DNA from: Chloroflexota bacterium
GTDB taxonomy: Bacteria; Chloroflexota; Anaerolineae; Promineifilales; Promineifilaceae
Length of the DNA: 42,328 nucleotides
Direction of reading: 5' to 3'
NCBI GenBank assembly: GCA_014584575.1
Contig: JACTMP010000020.1
Span: 1 to 42,328, forward strand
Below, piece after piece: positions 1 to 7,865 of this stretch. Position numbers and translations under genes: made by a program. A model generated the notes under the pieces. The model did no database searches and had not been told where the DNA came from. It worked only from the letters and a program-made list of their open reading frames with translations. How positions within the stretch are numbered: position 1 is the first letter of the stretch; every line of letters begins with the position of its first letter.

Positions 1-88
1 GGTTTGGGTCCTCGCATCTTGTGTCTATCCTCCAAGCCTGCCATTATCTCAAATTTTTATTCTCGGAACATATTTATGCAATCCTGTA

Positions 89-112
89 CTAAGGGTTTTC
101 TGAAACCCTTAG
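89..112 (-). terminator. Hairpin at the 3' end of the DGC gene
   Basis: A perfect 10-bp stem (CTAAGGGTTT at 89-98, AAACCCTTAG at 103-112) with a 4-nt loop contains the TAA stop of the minus-strand gene ending at 109. It lies where a terminator for the DGC/GcvH-like pair would be expected. No clear U-tract follows, so it may be only a 3'-end stabiliser. Confidence 0.5.
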
Positions 113-519
113 GGTCTCTCCGTCACCTCGTCTATCAACACGGCTACTTCTTCGGCCAGGGTGTGGGCCAGTTGTTGGCCGCCTTCGTTCAATTCGGCGA
201 TGCCCTGCGGTTTGAACTGGCGGTGGCGGCGGTATACGTCCAGCACGGCCAGATCATGCGCCACCTGGCCGCCACTTTCCTGCACCATTTTGGTGGCGCA
301 GGCCAGTTTGCAGCCGTCAATGGTGATGGCCGGGTTGTGAGACACGGCCGTACACGCCCCCTCTTCGCCCAATACCAGCAGCGACAAAGGCACAAGCTGG
401 CTGGTTTCCGGCCGTAAATCGTCCACCACCTCATAGGCCGCCTCACGGCTGACCGTGCCATACGTCTTGCCAATGCCGCTGCACGGCACCACAACGACTC
501 TGGCTGTTTCTGTGGTCAT
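109..519 (-). CDS. Putative zinc-binding protein, DGC domain
   Basis: The product is a 136-residue cytoplasmic protein of the DGC family (PF08859), which is named for a conserved Asp-Gly-Cys. Here the motif IDGCKLAC sits mid-protein, preceded by an N-terminal VVPCSGIGKTYG segment with another conserved cysteine. The family is thought to bind zinc through four cysteines, and its exact role is not established. ATG at 519 overlaps the TGA of the upstream GcvH-like gene by one base; a GTG at 522 is an alternative start. The overlap means the two proteins are translated together and probably work together, for example in metal or sulfur/lipoyl-linked chemistry (inference). A hairpin closes the unit at 89-112. 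Confidence 0.8.
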   Translation of the reverse strand: MTTETARVVVVPCSGIGKTYGTVSREAAYEVVDDLRPETSQLVPLSLLVLGEEGACTAVSHNPAITIDGCKLACATKMVQESGGQVAHDLAVLDVYRRHRQFKPQGIAELNEGGQQLAHTLAEEVAVLIDEVTERP

Positions 520-965
520 CACTTGTTGACCTCCTCTTCGGCTTCGGCCTGCATCTGGGCAAAATACGCCTCCGGCGACAGCAGATTGGCGCGGTCGGCG
601 GCCCAGTTCGCCACTTCCATGACGGCCAACCAGCCAGCCGCATAAGGTGACTGGTTGATCACTTCTGCTTCCAGTTCCAACCGGGGATTCACGTCTACCA
701 CTGTGCCCGAAACCGGCGCGGGTAGGCTGATGCTCACTTTGATCGTTTCGATATTGGCGACCTCATTACCCGCCGCCAGCGTTGCGCCCACGTCGGCGAC
801 TTCGGCGAAGGCGATGTCCCCGCTGCGCTGCTGCAAAAAGTCAGACAGGCCAATGGTGACACGGCCGTCCATCTCCTTCGCCCACACGCCAGCCGGGTGG
901 TAATACCGATCCGTGGCCACCTTAAACGTAAATTTGTCCAGTGTGAATTCGAGATACGCAACCAT
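519..965 (-). CDS. GcvH-like lipoyl-carrier protein
   Basis: A 148-residue protein of the glycine-cleavage H family. The lipoyl hammerhead is visible around residues 50-110: IETIK provides the lipoylation lysine (K76), followed by PVSGTVVDVN and the PYAAGWL segment typical of GcvH. No P- or T-protein gene lies nearby. It instead overlaps the DGC zinc-protein gene, so it may be a specialised lipoyl carrier rather than the canonical glycine-cleavage subunit (inference). ATG at 965 is followed by a natural GcvH-like N terminus. An ArsR-type regulator is encoded just upstream in the same direction, across a hairpin spacer. Confidence 0.8.
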   Translation of the reverse strand: MVAYLEFTLDKFTFKVATDRYYHPAGVWAKEMDGRVTIGLSDFLQQRSGDIAFAEVADVGATLAAGNEVANIETIKVSISLPAPVSGTVVDVNPRLELEAEVINQSPYAAGWLAVMEVANWAADRANLLSPEAYFAQMQAEAEEEVNK

Positions 966-989
966 TTTTCGTTCTACCTATCCTTGATT

Positions 990-1036
990 GTGATGCGTGA
1001 TGCGTGACCGGAGAGTCCTCACGCATCACGCATCAC
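990..1036. repeat. Spacer hairpin of tandem TGATGCG units
   Basis: A perfect 18-bp stem (990-1007 with 1019-1036) surrounds an 11-nt loop. Each arm is a degenerate tandem of the heptamer-like unit TGATGCG or its complement. The arm at 1019-1036 contains the stop codon of the arsR-type gene (1033-1035). The same unit builds the hairpin at 42142-42186, 41 kb away. A role as terminator or 3'-end protector is likely but unproven. Confidence 0.8.
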
Positions 1037-1377
1037 GTTTCACGCACACAAGTCGGGCAGGCGCACCCATTTGTTGGCGCTACCGGTAACAGCACGGCCG
1101 TCAGGCTGGCGTCCAAAATGGTGGTCAGGTTGGGGTCAGCCAGGCTGTAAAAAACAAACAACCCCTCTTTGCGCTCGGCCAGCAGTCCGGCCTCCTTCAA
1201 CACCATGAGTTGCTGCGAAATGTACGCCTGCCGCCGCTGCAAAATCGCTTCCAGGTGGCAGACACACGCTTCGCCCTGGCGCAAAATTGCCAGAATTTGC
1301 AGGCGGATAGGATGGCTCAACGCCTTGAAGTAATTTGCTTGTTGGGTAAAGGGGTCAGATGCAGTCACTATATTCAT
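1033..1377 (-). CDS. ArsR/SmtB-family metal-responsive repressor
   Basis: A winged-helix repressor of about 114 residues. The N-terminal FKALSHPIRLQILAIL segment is the family hallmark. GEACVCHL provides the CxC metal/metalloid site on helix alpha-3, and YISQQLMVLKEAGLL is the recognition helix. A C-terminal CACPTC adds three more cysteines that could ligate metal. ATG at 1377 is chosen; a TTG one codon upstream is possible. A perfect inverted repeat overlaps the start codon, so autoregulation is expected. The likely targets are itself and the downstream GcvH-like/DGC pair, 67 bases away in the same direction. The inducer (As, Zn, Cd or another) cannot be told from sequence. Confidence 0.88.
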   Translation of the reverse strand: MNIVTASDPFTQQANYFKALSHPIRLQILAILRQGEACVCHLEAILQRRQAYISQQLMVLKEAGLLAERKEGLFVFYSLADPNLTTILDASLTAVLLPVAPTNGCACPTCVRET

Positions 1378-1393
1378 CAATCTGAATATAGTG
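1366..1393. promoter_or_regulatory. ArsR-type operator, 11-6-11 inverted repeat
   Basis: CACTATATTCA (1366-1376) and TGAATATAGTG (1383-1393) form a perfect 11-bp inverted repeat around a 6-nt spacer. It covers the start codon of the arsR-type gene (1375-1377). Its ATTCA-N6-TGAAT core resembles known ArsR/SmtB operators. Repressor binding here would block initiation directly. Confidence 0.75.
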
Positions 1394-1446
1394 CTTTTAG
1401 GGTTTACGGGTCAGTAATGAGTGTCACCACCTGGTCGTGACAACTG

Positions 1447-2754
1447 TCATGCCGCTTCTGCGTGGGCCGGGGGCAACAAGGCGTGCAGCAGGCTGCCCCG
1501 ACCGAGCAGCCCCACCAGACGGCCGTCCCCATCCACCACCGGCAGTCGTTTAATACCGTGTTGCAGCATCAACCGCAACGCGGCGGTGGGCACGGCCGTG
1601 ACCGGAATGGTAATAGCCGGCGCAGACATCAGGTCAGCGGCTGTGGCTGTGGCCTCCGGCAAGACGAACGGGGCGGGCGGCGTAACGGTTCCCCCCAACA
1701 AACCACGTAACCGCTGCCGCAGGCCGGGCCGGGCCGCTTCCGGGACGCGGCGCAGCAAATCACCATCGGTGATCAGTCCCAGGGGCCGCCGCTCGCTATC
1801 CACCACCACCGCCCGGCGGCGGTGGTCTTGTTCCAACGCCAGCACAATTTCCTCTAGCGTGGCCTGTGGGGTGACGGTGGGCACATCCCGGTACATCAAT
1901 TCAGCAATGGTGGCCCCGCGGGGCGCGCCGGTTGGCGACCGTTCTGGTTCTGTTTCGGCGGCGGGCTGGTGGTATTCGATGGCGCGCAAAATGTCTACGC
2001 GGCTGATCCAACCGGCCAGACGGCCGTGCCCATCCACCACCGGCAGCCGCTTCAAATGGTGGGCCGTCATGAGGGCCACCGCCTGCTGCAAGGGGTCGGC
2101 GGCAGCAATGGTATGCACGGGGCTGGTCATCAGGTCTACGGCCGTGCCCCCCTGGTCGCGCAAATCGGCCAACTGCCGCTGCCAGTCAGCGTCAGCCAGT
2201 TCCGGCTGCAAATCCAGGCGGGCTTGCAGGCCGGCGCGGCGCAGCAGGTCGCCATCGGTAATGATGCCCTGGATACGGCCGTCGCCGTCCACCACCGGCA
2301 AACTGCGGTACCCCTTTTGCAGCAGCAAGGTCACAATTTCCACGGCCGGCGTATCGGGCGTAACGGTAACGACTTCGCGGCGCATCACGTCTTGCACCGG
2401 CTGCGCTAACGGGTCGGGGCGGCGGCCCGGCGCATATTGCACCACATTCACCTCGTCCACCGTGATCAGGCCAGCGTCTACCATCTGGCGAATCTGGGGC
2501 AGCAGCCGCTCCACCAGCGCCGGTTCGTCTACCCATTCCAGGCGGATGGGCAGGTCGGTGGAGAGGTCTACAATGCTGGCCGTGTGAATGCGGCTGTGCG
2601 CGCCAAACCCGGCCAACCCACGCACCACCGTCGCCCCGGACGCGCCCTCCTGCTTCAAGAAATGCAGCAGCGCCATGTGCAGCGCCTTGCCCTGATAATG
2701 GTCACTTTCGCCGATATAAATGATGACGCGCAGCGCCTTACCCTGTAATTGCAT
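1447..2754 (-). CDS. DUF190 domain fused to four CBS domains
   Basis: A 435-residue cytoplasmic sensor protein. Residues 1-108 are a DUF190 (PII-like) domain: KALRVIIYIGESDHYQGKALHMALL and GASGATVVRGLAGFG are visible. Four CBS domains follow at about 118-175, 204-260, 281-337 and 371-427. Each carries the RLPVVD/RSLPVVD...GIITDGDLLR type of motif, as two Bateman pairs that normally bind adenosyl nucleotides. DUF190 genes commonly sit beside the fluoride channel crcB, and here crcB starts its coding strand only 6 bases upstream. The protein may therefore sense a nucleotide or energy signal and tune fluoride export (inference). Other DUF190 proteins are usually stand-alone, so the four-CBS fusion is notable. 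Confidence 0.85.
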   Translation of the reverse strand: MQLQGKALRVIIYIGESDHYQGKALHMALLHFLKQEGASGATVVRGLAGFGAHSRIHTASIVDLSTDLPIRLEWVDEPALVERLLPQIRQMVDAGLITVDEVNVVQYAPGRRPDPLAQPVQDVMRREVVTVTPDTPAVEIVTLLLQKGYRSLPVVDGDGRIQGIITDGDLLRRAGLQARLDLQPELADADWQRQLADLRDQGGTAVDLMTSPVHTIAAADPLQQAVALMTAHHLKRLPVVDGHGRLAGWISRVDILRAIEYHQPAAETEPERSPTGAPRGATIAELMYRDVPTVTPQATLEEIVLALEQDHRRRAVVVDSERRPLGLITDGDLLRRVPEAARPGLRQRLRGLLGGTVTPPAPFVLPEATATAADLMSAPAITIPVTAVPTAALRLMLQHGIKRLPVVDGDGRLVGLLGRGSLLHALLPPAHAEAA

Positions 2755-2760
2755 GATCCT

Positions 2761-3147
2761 TTACCCTCCACCCTGTAACCAGCGCGCCAGCCAGACGCCC
2801 AACAAGGCGCTGGTTAAACCGGCCACGTTGCTGCCGACGATGTTCAGCAGCGCCCACCAGCTTCCGGTATCCCGCCATAAGTTTAAGGTTTCTACAGTGA
2901 GCGAAGAGAAGGTGGTGAATGAACCCAGGAAACCGACGGCCAGCAGCAAACGCGCTTCTGGGGATAGTTGCAGCCGCCCGGTGCTGAGACTGAGCAGAAA
3001 ACCCAACACGAAACTCCCGACCACATTAACGATGAGTGTGCCATAGGGGAAGGCCACGCCCAGCCGGTTGGCGGCCCAGATGTTGACCAGGTAACGGGCG
3101 TTCGCCCCGAACGCTGCGCCTACAGCAATCAATAAAAAGCGATTCAT
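2761..3147 (-). CDS. crcB: Fluoride ion channel CrcB/Fluc
   Basis: A 128-residue integral membrane protein with four transmembrane segments, forming a dual-topology dimer that exports fluoride. Visible family features are the N-terminal GANARYLVNIWA, the pore asparagine segment LIVNVVGSFVLGFL, and GFLGSFTTFSSLTVET carrying the FTTFSS phenylalanine/serine track. ATG at 3147 (MNRFLLIAV) gives the normal family length. The reading frame stays open upstream to 3285, but that stretch has no family similarity. The gene overlaps no neighbour but lies 6 bases from the DUF190-CBS gene, so the two are probably co-transcribed. A fluoride riboswitch was looked for upstream and not found. A truncated second copy of the 5' end lies at 4073-4198. 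Confidence 0.92.
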   Translation of the reverse strand: MNRFLLIAVGAAFGANARYLVNIWAANRLGVAFPYGTLIVNVVGSFVLGFLLSLSTGRLQLSPEARLLLAVGFLGSFTTFSSLTVETLNLWRDTGSWWALLNIVGSNVAGLTSALLGVWLARWLQGGG

Positions 3148-3249
3148 CGAACTTTCCATACCCAATCCGTTCGGCGCCCAGCACCAGGGATTGATTCTAC
3201 TGTTATTCCCTGTAAATTCCAGGTCTCCAGAAAAATGCCCAGAGTGGTG

Positions 3250-3269
3250 TATAATGTCAAACCAGGGTG
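3250..3269 (+). promoter_or_regulatory. -10 box and ribosome site for the RHH-DUF5678 gene
   Basis: A consensus TATAAT (3250-3255) precedes AGGGTG (3264-3269), which sits 4 bases before the ATG at 3274. No good -35 box is seen. The distance from -10 to start is short, so the 5' leader would be minimal. Confidence 0.45.
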
Positions 3270-3273
3270 AATT

Positions 3274-3666
3274 ATGAGTACACAAATAACATTAACCATT
3301 CCAGATGATCTTTATCGCCAGGCACAACAGGTCGCACGCGCCCATCAGCGGGATGTGGCTGAGGTTCTGGTCGAGGCAATTGTACTGGAACCAGGGATAA
3401 AGGAGCAGGTGGGGGCAGAAACGGCCGTAGACCGTGAAGAAGCGGCTTTTTACAGGTTGCATCCTGAGCTATGGCAAAAGTATCCAGGGCAATACGTGGC
3501 TCTTTTCCAGAGTGAATTGATTGACCACGATGAAGACCAGCTAGTTTTATTCCAGCGCGTGAAACAAAAACATCCAGGGAAATTTATCTGGATTGCTCCG
3601 GTGCGTGAAGAGCCGGTTGAAGAATATGTGATACGTTCTCCTCGATTTGTCGAAAATATCCCATGA
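3274..3666 (+). CDS. RHH-type DNA-binding protein with DUF5678 domain
   Basis: A 130-residue protein. Residues 1-35 (QITLTIPDDLYRQAQQVA) look like a ribbon-helix-helix strand-helix start as in antitoxins. Residues about 57-108 (FYRLHPELWQKYPGQYVAL ... KFIWIAPV) match DUF5678. ATG at 3274 has a good ribosome site. Its stop overlaps the ATG of the retropepsin-like gene (ATGA), a tight two-gene unit. The arrangement is like a toxin-antitoxin or regulated-protease module, but the function is not known. The pair sits between crcB and a truncated duplicate of crcB, so it is an inserted cassette. Confidence 0.75.
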   Translation: MSTQITLTIPDDLYRQAQQVARAHQRDVAEVLVEAIVLEPGIKEQVGAETAVDREEAAFYRLHPELWQKYPGQYVALFQSELIDHDEDQLVLFQRVKQKHPGKFIWIAPVREEPVEEYVIRSPRFVENIP

Positions 3667-4052
3667 TCTACACATCGCAGTATGACGATAGTTATCGGAA
3701 CGGCCCGGCAATTCCTGTTGTGGAGCTAAAGGTTGTCCCCATTGGTGACCATATCGGCGCAACCATAACGGCTATGGTTGATTCCGGTGCTGATGCCACA
3801 ATTCTACCGCTATCTTTCCTGGAGGATAGTAGCGTCGAGCAGGTTGGCCGGGCCAGAATGAGGTGGGGGAATGAGCGCGGAAAGGTTTATGACGTGTATC
3901 TGGCTGTGATCCACATTGGGCCTTTTCAGGTACACGGCGTTCGTATTCTGGCCGACCAAGAAGATCGTGAAGCAATTGTAGGGCACGATGTCCTGAACCA
4001 ACTGGTGGTAACACTCAACGGGCTGGCAAACATGGTAGAGATTTCGCAATAA
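3663..4052 (+). CDS. Retropepsin-like aspartic protease
   Basis: A 129-residue single-domain clan AA protein. The catalytic triplet is AMVDSGADATILPLS (D40-S41-G42), and the C-terminal GHDVLNQLVVTLNG matches the second conserved block (usually GRDxLNxxxxxLDG). Such proteins work as homodimers, each giving one aspartate. No transmembrane helix or signal peptide is seen, so it should act in the cytoplasm. It overlaps the RHH-DUF5678 gene by four bases, which may be its regulator or substrate (inference). An ACGGCCGT site begins three bases after the stop, just before the crcB duplicate. Confidence 0.8.
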   Translation: MIYTSQYDDSYRNGPAIPVVELKVVPIGDHIGATITAMVDSGADATILPLSFLEDSSVEQVGRARMRWGNERGKVYDVYLAVIHIGPFQVHGVRILADQEDREAIVGHDVLNQLVVTLNGLANMVEISQ

Positions 4053-4072
4053 CAACGGCCGTTACCTCTTAC

Positions 4073-4198
4073 GATATTAACGATGAGTGTGCCATAGGGA
4101 AAAGCCACACCCAGCCGGTTCGCGGCCCAGATGTTGACCAGGTAACGGCCGTTGGCCCCCAACGCCGCGCCTACAGCAATCAATAAAAAGCGATTCAA
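4073..4198 (-). pseudogene. Truncated duplicate of the crcB 5' end
   Basis: About 125 bases match 3022-3146 in the same orientation at roughly 90% identity and encode the first ~40 residues of CrcB (NRFLLIAVGAALGANGRYL...). The similarity then stops abruptly. The start codon is TTG instead of ATG and the remaining three membrane segments are missing. The two copies form a direct repeat around the RHH-DUF5678/retropepsin cassette. At 4145-4152 this copy contains ACGGCCGT where the intact gene reads ACGGGCGT, a single-base difference that creates or destroys a motif copy. Confidence 0.85.
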
Positions 4199-4372
4199 GG
4201 TTTGTACGGCCGTTTACACACCTCTTACACCTGTTTTATCCTTTTCTGACATAAATGCCGCAAACTGGCGGCAGCAAAGATTTCGCAGATGGCGCAGATT
4301 TTTCTTGCTTCTTCCCTCTTTGTTTGCCACTTTGCGCCTTTGCGTTGAATAATGGAACAGGAGAACAAACCA

Positions 4373-6976
4373 ATGCGATTGGATAAATTTACGCAAAAGA
4401 GCCAGGAGGCCATTCTGGAAGCGCAGACGCTGGCCCAGGCTTATAACCATCCGGCGGTGGAGCCGGAACATTTACTCAAGACCCTCATTGAACAAGAAGG
4501 GGGCGTCGTGCCCTCCTTGCTGAAGCGGATTGGTACAGATGTCCACATGCTGCAAGGCAGTGTGGAGCAGGCGTTGGGGCGCATGTCGCGTGCCACCGGC
4601 AGCAGCGTGCAGGTGGGCATGAGCCGCGACCTGACCAACATTCTGGACGAGGCCCAATCCATCGCCGACAGCATGAAGGATGACTATGTGTCTACCGAGC
4701 ATTTGCTGATGGCCATGGCGCAACCAAAGGGCGGGCGGGTGCGTGACCTGTTGGCGCGGCATGGCGTGGATTACAACGCGGTGATGCAGGCATTGGCCCA
4801 GGTGCGCGGCTCGCAGCGGGTGACCAGCCAGAACCCGGAGGCGCAATATGAGGCGTTGGCGAAATACGGCCGTGACCTCACCCAGGAAGCGCGCAAAGGC
4901 AGACTCGATCCGGTGATCGGCCGTGACGAAGAAATCCGCCGCGTCATCCAGATTCTCAGCCGCCGCACCAAGAATAACCCGGTGCTGATTGGCGAACCGG
5001 GCGTGGGCAAGACGGCCATCGCCGAAGGGCTGGCGCAGCGCATTGTGCGCGGCGACGTGCCCATGGGCTTGAAAGAGAAGCGCATCGTGGCTCTCGATTT
5101 GGGCGCCCTGGTGGCCGGAGCCAAATATCGCGGCGAATTTGAGGAGCGGTTGAAGGCAGTTTTGAAGGAAATCCAGGAGGCGGAAGGGCAGATCATCCTC
5201 TTCATTGACGAGATGCACACGCTGGTGGGGGCGGGTGCGGCCGAGGGCAGCATGGACGCCAGCAATATGCTCAAACCGATGCTGGCGCGGGGAGAATTAC
5301 ACGCCATTGGTGCAACCACCCTGGACGAATACCGCAAACACATTGAGAAGGACGCGGCGTTGGAACGGCGCTTCCAGCCGGTGTTTGTGGGGGAACCTAG
5401 CGTGGAGGATACCATCTCCATTTTGCGCGGCTTGAAGGAGCGGTACGAGGTGCATCATGGGGTGCGCATTACCGACAGCGCCGTCATTGCCGCGGCCACA
5501 TTGAGCCATCGTTACATCGCCGACCGCTTTTTGCCGGACAAGGCGATTGACCTGATTGATGAAGCCGCCAGCCGGCTGCGCATGGAGATTGACAGCAAAC
5601 CGGCGGAATTGGACGCCATTGACCGGGAGATCATGCAGTTGGAGATTGAGCGGGAGGCGTTGAAAAAGGAAAAGGATAAGGCGAGCAAGGAGCGGCTGGA
5701 AAAGCTAGAAGGGGAACTGGCGAACCTGAAAGAGCAGAGTACGCAGATTACCACGCGCTGGCAGTCGGAGAAGGCGGCGATTGAGAAAATCCAGGCGGTC
5801 AAGGAGGAGATGGATCGGGTGGGGGTGCAGGTGGAGCAGGCGCAGCGGGAGTTGGATTATCAGAAGGCGGCGGAATTGCAATACGGCCGTTTGCACCAAC
5901 TGACCCAGGCGCTGCATCAGGCAGAAGGGCAGTTGCAGGCGCTACAGCAGGGGGGCGCGCTGCTCAAGGAAGAGGTAGGCGCGGAGGAGATTGCGGCGAT
6001 TGTCGGCCGTTGGACGGGTATTCCGGTGAGCAAACTGCTGGAAGGGGAAGTGGAGAAGCTGGTGCGCATGGAAGAGCGGCTGCACGACCGGGTGGTAGGG
6101 CAGGATGAGGCCATCGGCGCGGTGGCGGCGGCGGTGCGGCGCAGCCGTTCCGGGCTGCAAGACCCGAACAAGCCGATTGGCAGCTTCATCTTCCTGGGGC
6201 CGACGGGCGTGGGTAAGACGGAACTGGCGCGGGCGCTGGCCGAATTTCTGTTTGACGATGAACAGAACATGGTGCGCATTGATATGAGCGAATACCAGGA
6301 GCGGCACACGGTGGCCCGGCTGTTGGGTGCGCCGCCAGGGTATATTGGGTATGACGAGGGCGGCCAGTTGACGGAAGCGGTGCGGCGACGGCCGTACAGC
6401 GTCGTCCTGTTTGATGAAATTGAGAAGGCGCACCCGGAGGTGTTTAACGTCTTTTTGCAGGTGTTGGATGACGGCCGTCTGACCGATGGGCAGGGGCGCA
6501 CGGTGGACTTCAAAAACACGGTCATCATTATGACCAGCAATATCGGCAGCCAGTTCATCATGGACGTGAGCGACGACGACGCCATGCGCGAGCGGGTGAT
6601 GGCGGCGATGCGGCAGCACTTCCGCCCCGAATTCCTGAACCGGGTGGATGAGATTGTCATCTTCCACCGGCTGCAAAAAGAGCAGTTGCGAGAGATTGCC
6701 CAGATTCAACTGAACCAGGTGCGTGACCTGCTGGACCGGCGCAATGTGAGCATTACCCTGACGGCGGCGGCGACCGACCTGCTGATTGAGGAGGGGTATG
6801 ATCCGGTGTATGGGGCACGGCCGTTGAAGCGGGTGCTGCAAAAACGGGTGGTGGACCCGCTGGCGCTGCAACTGATTCAGGGGCAGGTGCGGAATGGCGA
6901 CCATGTGATGGTGGATACGGCCGTTGGGGAGTTGACGTTTAGCGTGGTGGAAGCGGGGGAGGCGGTGGCAGTCTAG
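4373..6976 (+). CDS. clpB: ClpB disaggregase (Hsp100)
   Basis: A hexameric ATP-driven chaperone of about 867 residues that extracts proteins from aggregates with DnaK. The N-domain starts [14 protein letters not shown]. The first AAA+ has Walker [14 protein letters not shown] (about residue 207) and Walker [11 protein letters not shown]. The long coiled-coil M domain (about 400-530) is rich in Glu, Lys and Gln. The second AAA+ has Walker [15 protein letters not shown] (about 610) and Walker [12 protein letters not shown], and [11 protein letters not shown] marks the C-terminal small domain. ATG at 4373 is preferred over 4352 because AGGAG lies about 10 bases upstream and it gives the usual N terminus. 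No CIRCE element was seen. The intact gene ends before a strong terminator, and partial copies of its 3' end recur downstream. Confidence 0.95.
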   Translation: MRLDKFTQKSQEAILEAQTLAQAYNHPAVEPEHLLKTLIEQEGGVVPSLLKRIGTDVHMLQGSVEQALGRMSRATGSSVQVGMSRDLTNILDEAQSIADSMKDDYVSTEHLLMAMAQPKGGRVRDLLARHGVDYNAVMQALAQVRGSQRVTSQNPEAQYEALAKYGRDLTQEARKGRLDPVIGRDEEIRRVIQILSRRTKNNPVLIGEPGVGKTAIAEGLAQRIVRGDVPMGLKEKRIVALDLGALVAGAKYRGEFEERLKAVLKEIQEAEGQIILFIDEMHTLVGAGAAEGSMDASNMLKPMLARGELHAIGATTLDEYRKHIEKDAALERRFQPVFVGEPSVEDTISILRGLKERYEVHHGVRITDSAVIAAATLSHRYIADRFLPDKAIDLIDEAASRLRMEIDSKPAELDAIDREIMQLEIEREALKKEKDKASKERLEKLEGELANLKEQSTQITTRWQSEKAAIEKIQAVKEEMDRVGVQVEQAQRELDYQKAAELQYGRLHQLTQALHQAEGQLQALQQGGALLKEEVGAEEIAAIVGRWTGIPVSKLLEGEVEKLVRMEERLHDRVVGQDEAIGAVAAAVRRSRSGLQDPNKPIGSFIFLGPTGVGKTELARALAEFLFDDEQNMVRIDMSEYQERHTVARLLGAPPGYIGYDEGGQLTEAVRRRPYSVVLFDEIEKAHPEVFNVFLQVLDDGRLTDGQGRTVDFKNTVIIMTSNIGSQFIMDVSDDDAMRERVMAAMRQHFRPEFLNRVDEIVIFHRLQKEQLREIAQIQLNQVRDLLDRRNVSITLTAAATDLLIEEGYDPVYGARPLKRVLQKRVVDPLALQLIQGQVRNGDHVMVDTAVGELTFSVVEAGEAVAV

Positions 6977-6985
6977 CTTAATTCA

Positions 6986-7023
6986 AAAGACCGGAGATAG
7001 ATCATCTCCGGTCTTTTTTTTTC
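6986..7023 (+). terminator. Intrinsic terminator after clpB
   Basis: A perfect stem (AAAGACCGGAGAT paired with ATCTCCGGTCTTT) is followed by a run of nine T. It starts about 10 bases after the clpB stop. The convergent HNH gene's 3' end and stop (7002-7004) lie within it, so it may serve both strands. Confidence 0.9.
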
Positions 7024-7445
7024 TCAGGTGGGTGCCAGCCCGCTTGAATCCAGTAACTTCTTACCAGTAAAGCATCTGGATCATCAGCCAGGTATAGGGC
7101 CATGACGGTTGCCCGGCCCGTTGGGGTCTTGCCGACAATCTTCAACCCGCCTTCGCTCCAGGCAAAATGTTCGTGCCATGTTTCTGTTCTTGGGTTGAAA
7201 AGGGGAACTATCTGGTTGGTTTCTGGGTCTGGGGCTTCTGTTTGTTCCGCCTTGTGCCCATTGCAGATGGGGCAGGCCAGCCAAAGGTTGAGTTCTTCGT
7301 TTGTTCCCCCTTTGGACAGAGGAACAATGTGTTCAATTTCCAGACGCGCCATGACCAGATGTTGTGGGCTGAGGTAATAACCACAACGATGACCGGCCGC
7401 CTCACGGACTCTTTGCCTGATCTTTTTGGGAATATGTGAGCGCAC
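7002..7445 (-). CDS. HNH endonuclease family protein
   Basis: A 147-residue protein with an HNH (beta-beta-alpha-metal) nuclease fold. The core is EIEHIVPLSKGGTNEELN, with H39 as catalytic/metal histidine and N53, followed by CPICNGHK with C58, C61 and H64. The family normally has a first zinc pair of the form CxxC. Here C21 is present but position 24 is tyrosine (RCGYY), so one zinc ligand is missing. The gene lies 11 bases downstream of an RHH-like gene in the same direction. Such pairs recur in Chloroflexota and cyanobacteria and could be toxin-antitoxin-like or homing-like (inference). Activity is uncertain because of the lost cysteine. Confidence 0.8.
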   Translation of the reverse strand: MRSHIPKKIRQRVREAAGHRCGYYLSPQHLVMARLEIEHIVPLSKGGTNEELNLWLACPICNGHKAEQTEAPDPETNQIVPLFNPRTETWHEHFAWSEGGLKIVGKTPTGRATVMALYLADDPDALLVRSYWIQAGWHPPEKKKDRR

Positions 7446-7456
7446 GATTGTGGTTT

Positions 7457-7819
7457 TTAACTAAGCGGGGGGATTAGCCCTCGTGCAACAGCCACTTTTA
7501 ACGCTTCGGCCTTACGCACCAGGCCATGCCGGTAAAGTTGCATCAACTCGTCTAGCTGTTGCTTTTCAGGTGGGGTAAGTGTGCCCTCCCGGTTCTTTGC
7601 CAGTAACGCAGACAGCTGGTTCTGTTGGGGCGTGTCCAGTTGCAGTTTTGTCAGCGCCAGGAGTTGCTCATCATTCAAGCTATCAACCGGCAAATCGGCC
7701 ACAGCCTGATCCAGCCATTCAACTAAAATGTCTTCAATCGGCCGTTTGGTCTGTTCCGCCAGGGAACGGGCGGTGGAAGCTACACGATTGGGCAGTTGCA
7801 GGGTAACGGTTTGCATCAT
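7457..7819 (-). CDS. RHH-like small protein, partner of the HNH gene
   Basis: A protein of about 120 residues starting MMQTVTLQLPNRVASTARSLA, consistent with a ribbon-helix-helix or CopG-like N terminus, then a helical C-terminal half rich in Leu, Gln and Glu. ATG at 7819 or 7816 is chosen because upstream residues (to 7855) show no conservation and a TATACT-like -10 lies just before. It resembles the 30087-30437 product in layout: N-terminal RHH, then a helical segment with a VRKAEALKVAVARG-type end. It probably represses its own operon and may control the HNH protein. The function is not established. Confidence 0.6.
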   Translation of the reverse strand: MMQTVTLQLPNRVASTARSLAEQTKRPIEDILVEWLDQAVADLPVDSLNDEQLLALTKLQLDTPQQNQLSALLAKNREGTLTPPEKQQLDELMQLYRHGLVRKAEALKVAVARGLIPPLS

Positions 7820-7865
7820 GGTGAAAGTATAACACATCGGATGGGGAGGGGGCATGGCGCAAATC

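Noticed and set aside
3148..3273. Possible fluoride riboswitch upstream of crcB
   Set aside because: The minus-strand leader has a GC-rich GGTGCTGGGCGCC stretch, but the conserved GAUG and CUGAU parts of the crcB motif are not there. The region was also probably replaced when the neighbouring cassette arrived.
4214..4350. CIRCE or heat-shock operator before clpB
   Set aside because: No TTAGCACTC-N9-GAGTGCTAA-like repeat or other clear heat-shock element was found in the AT-rich leader.
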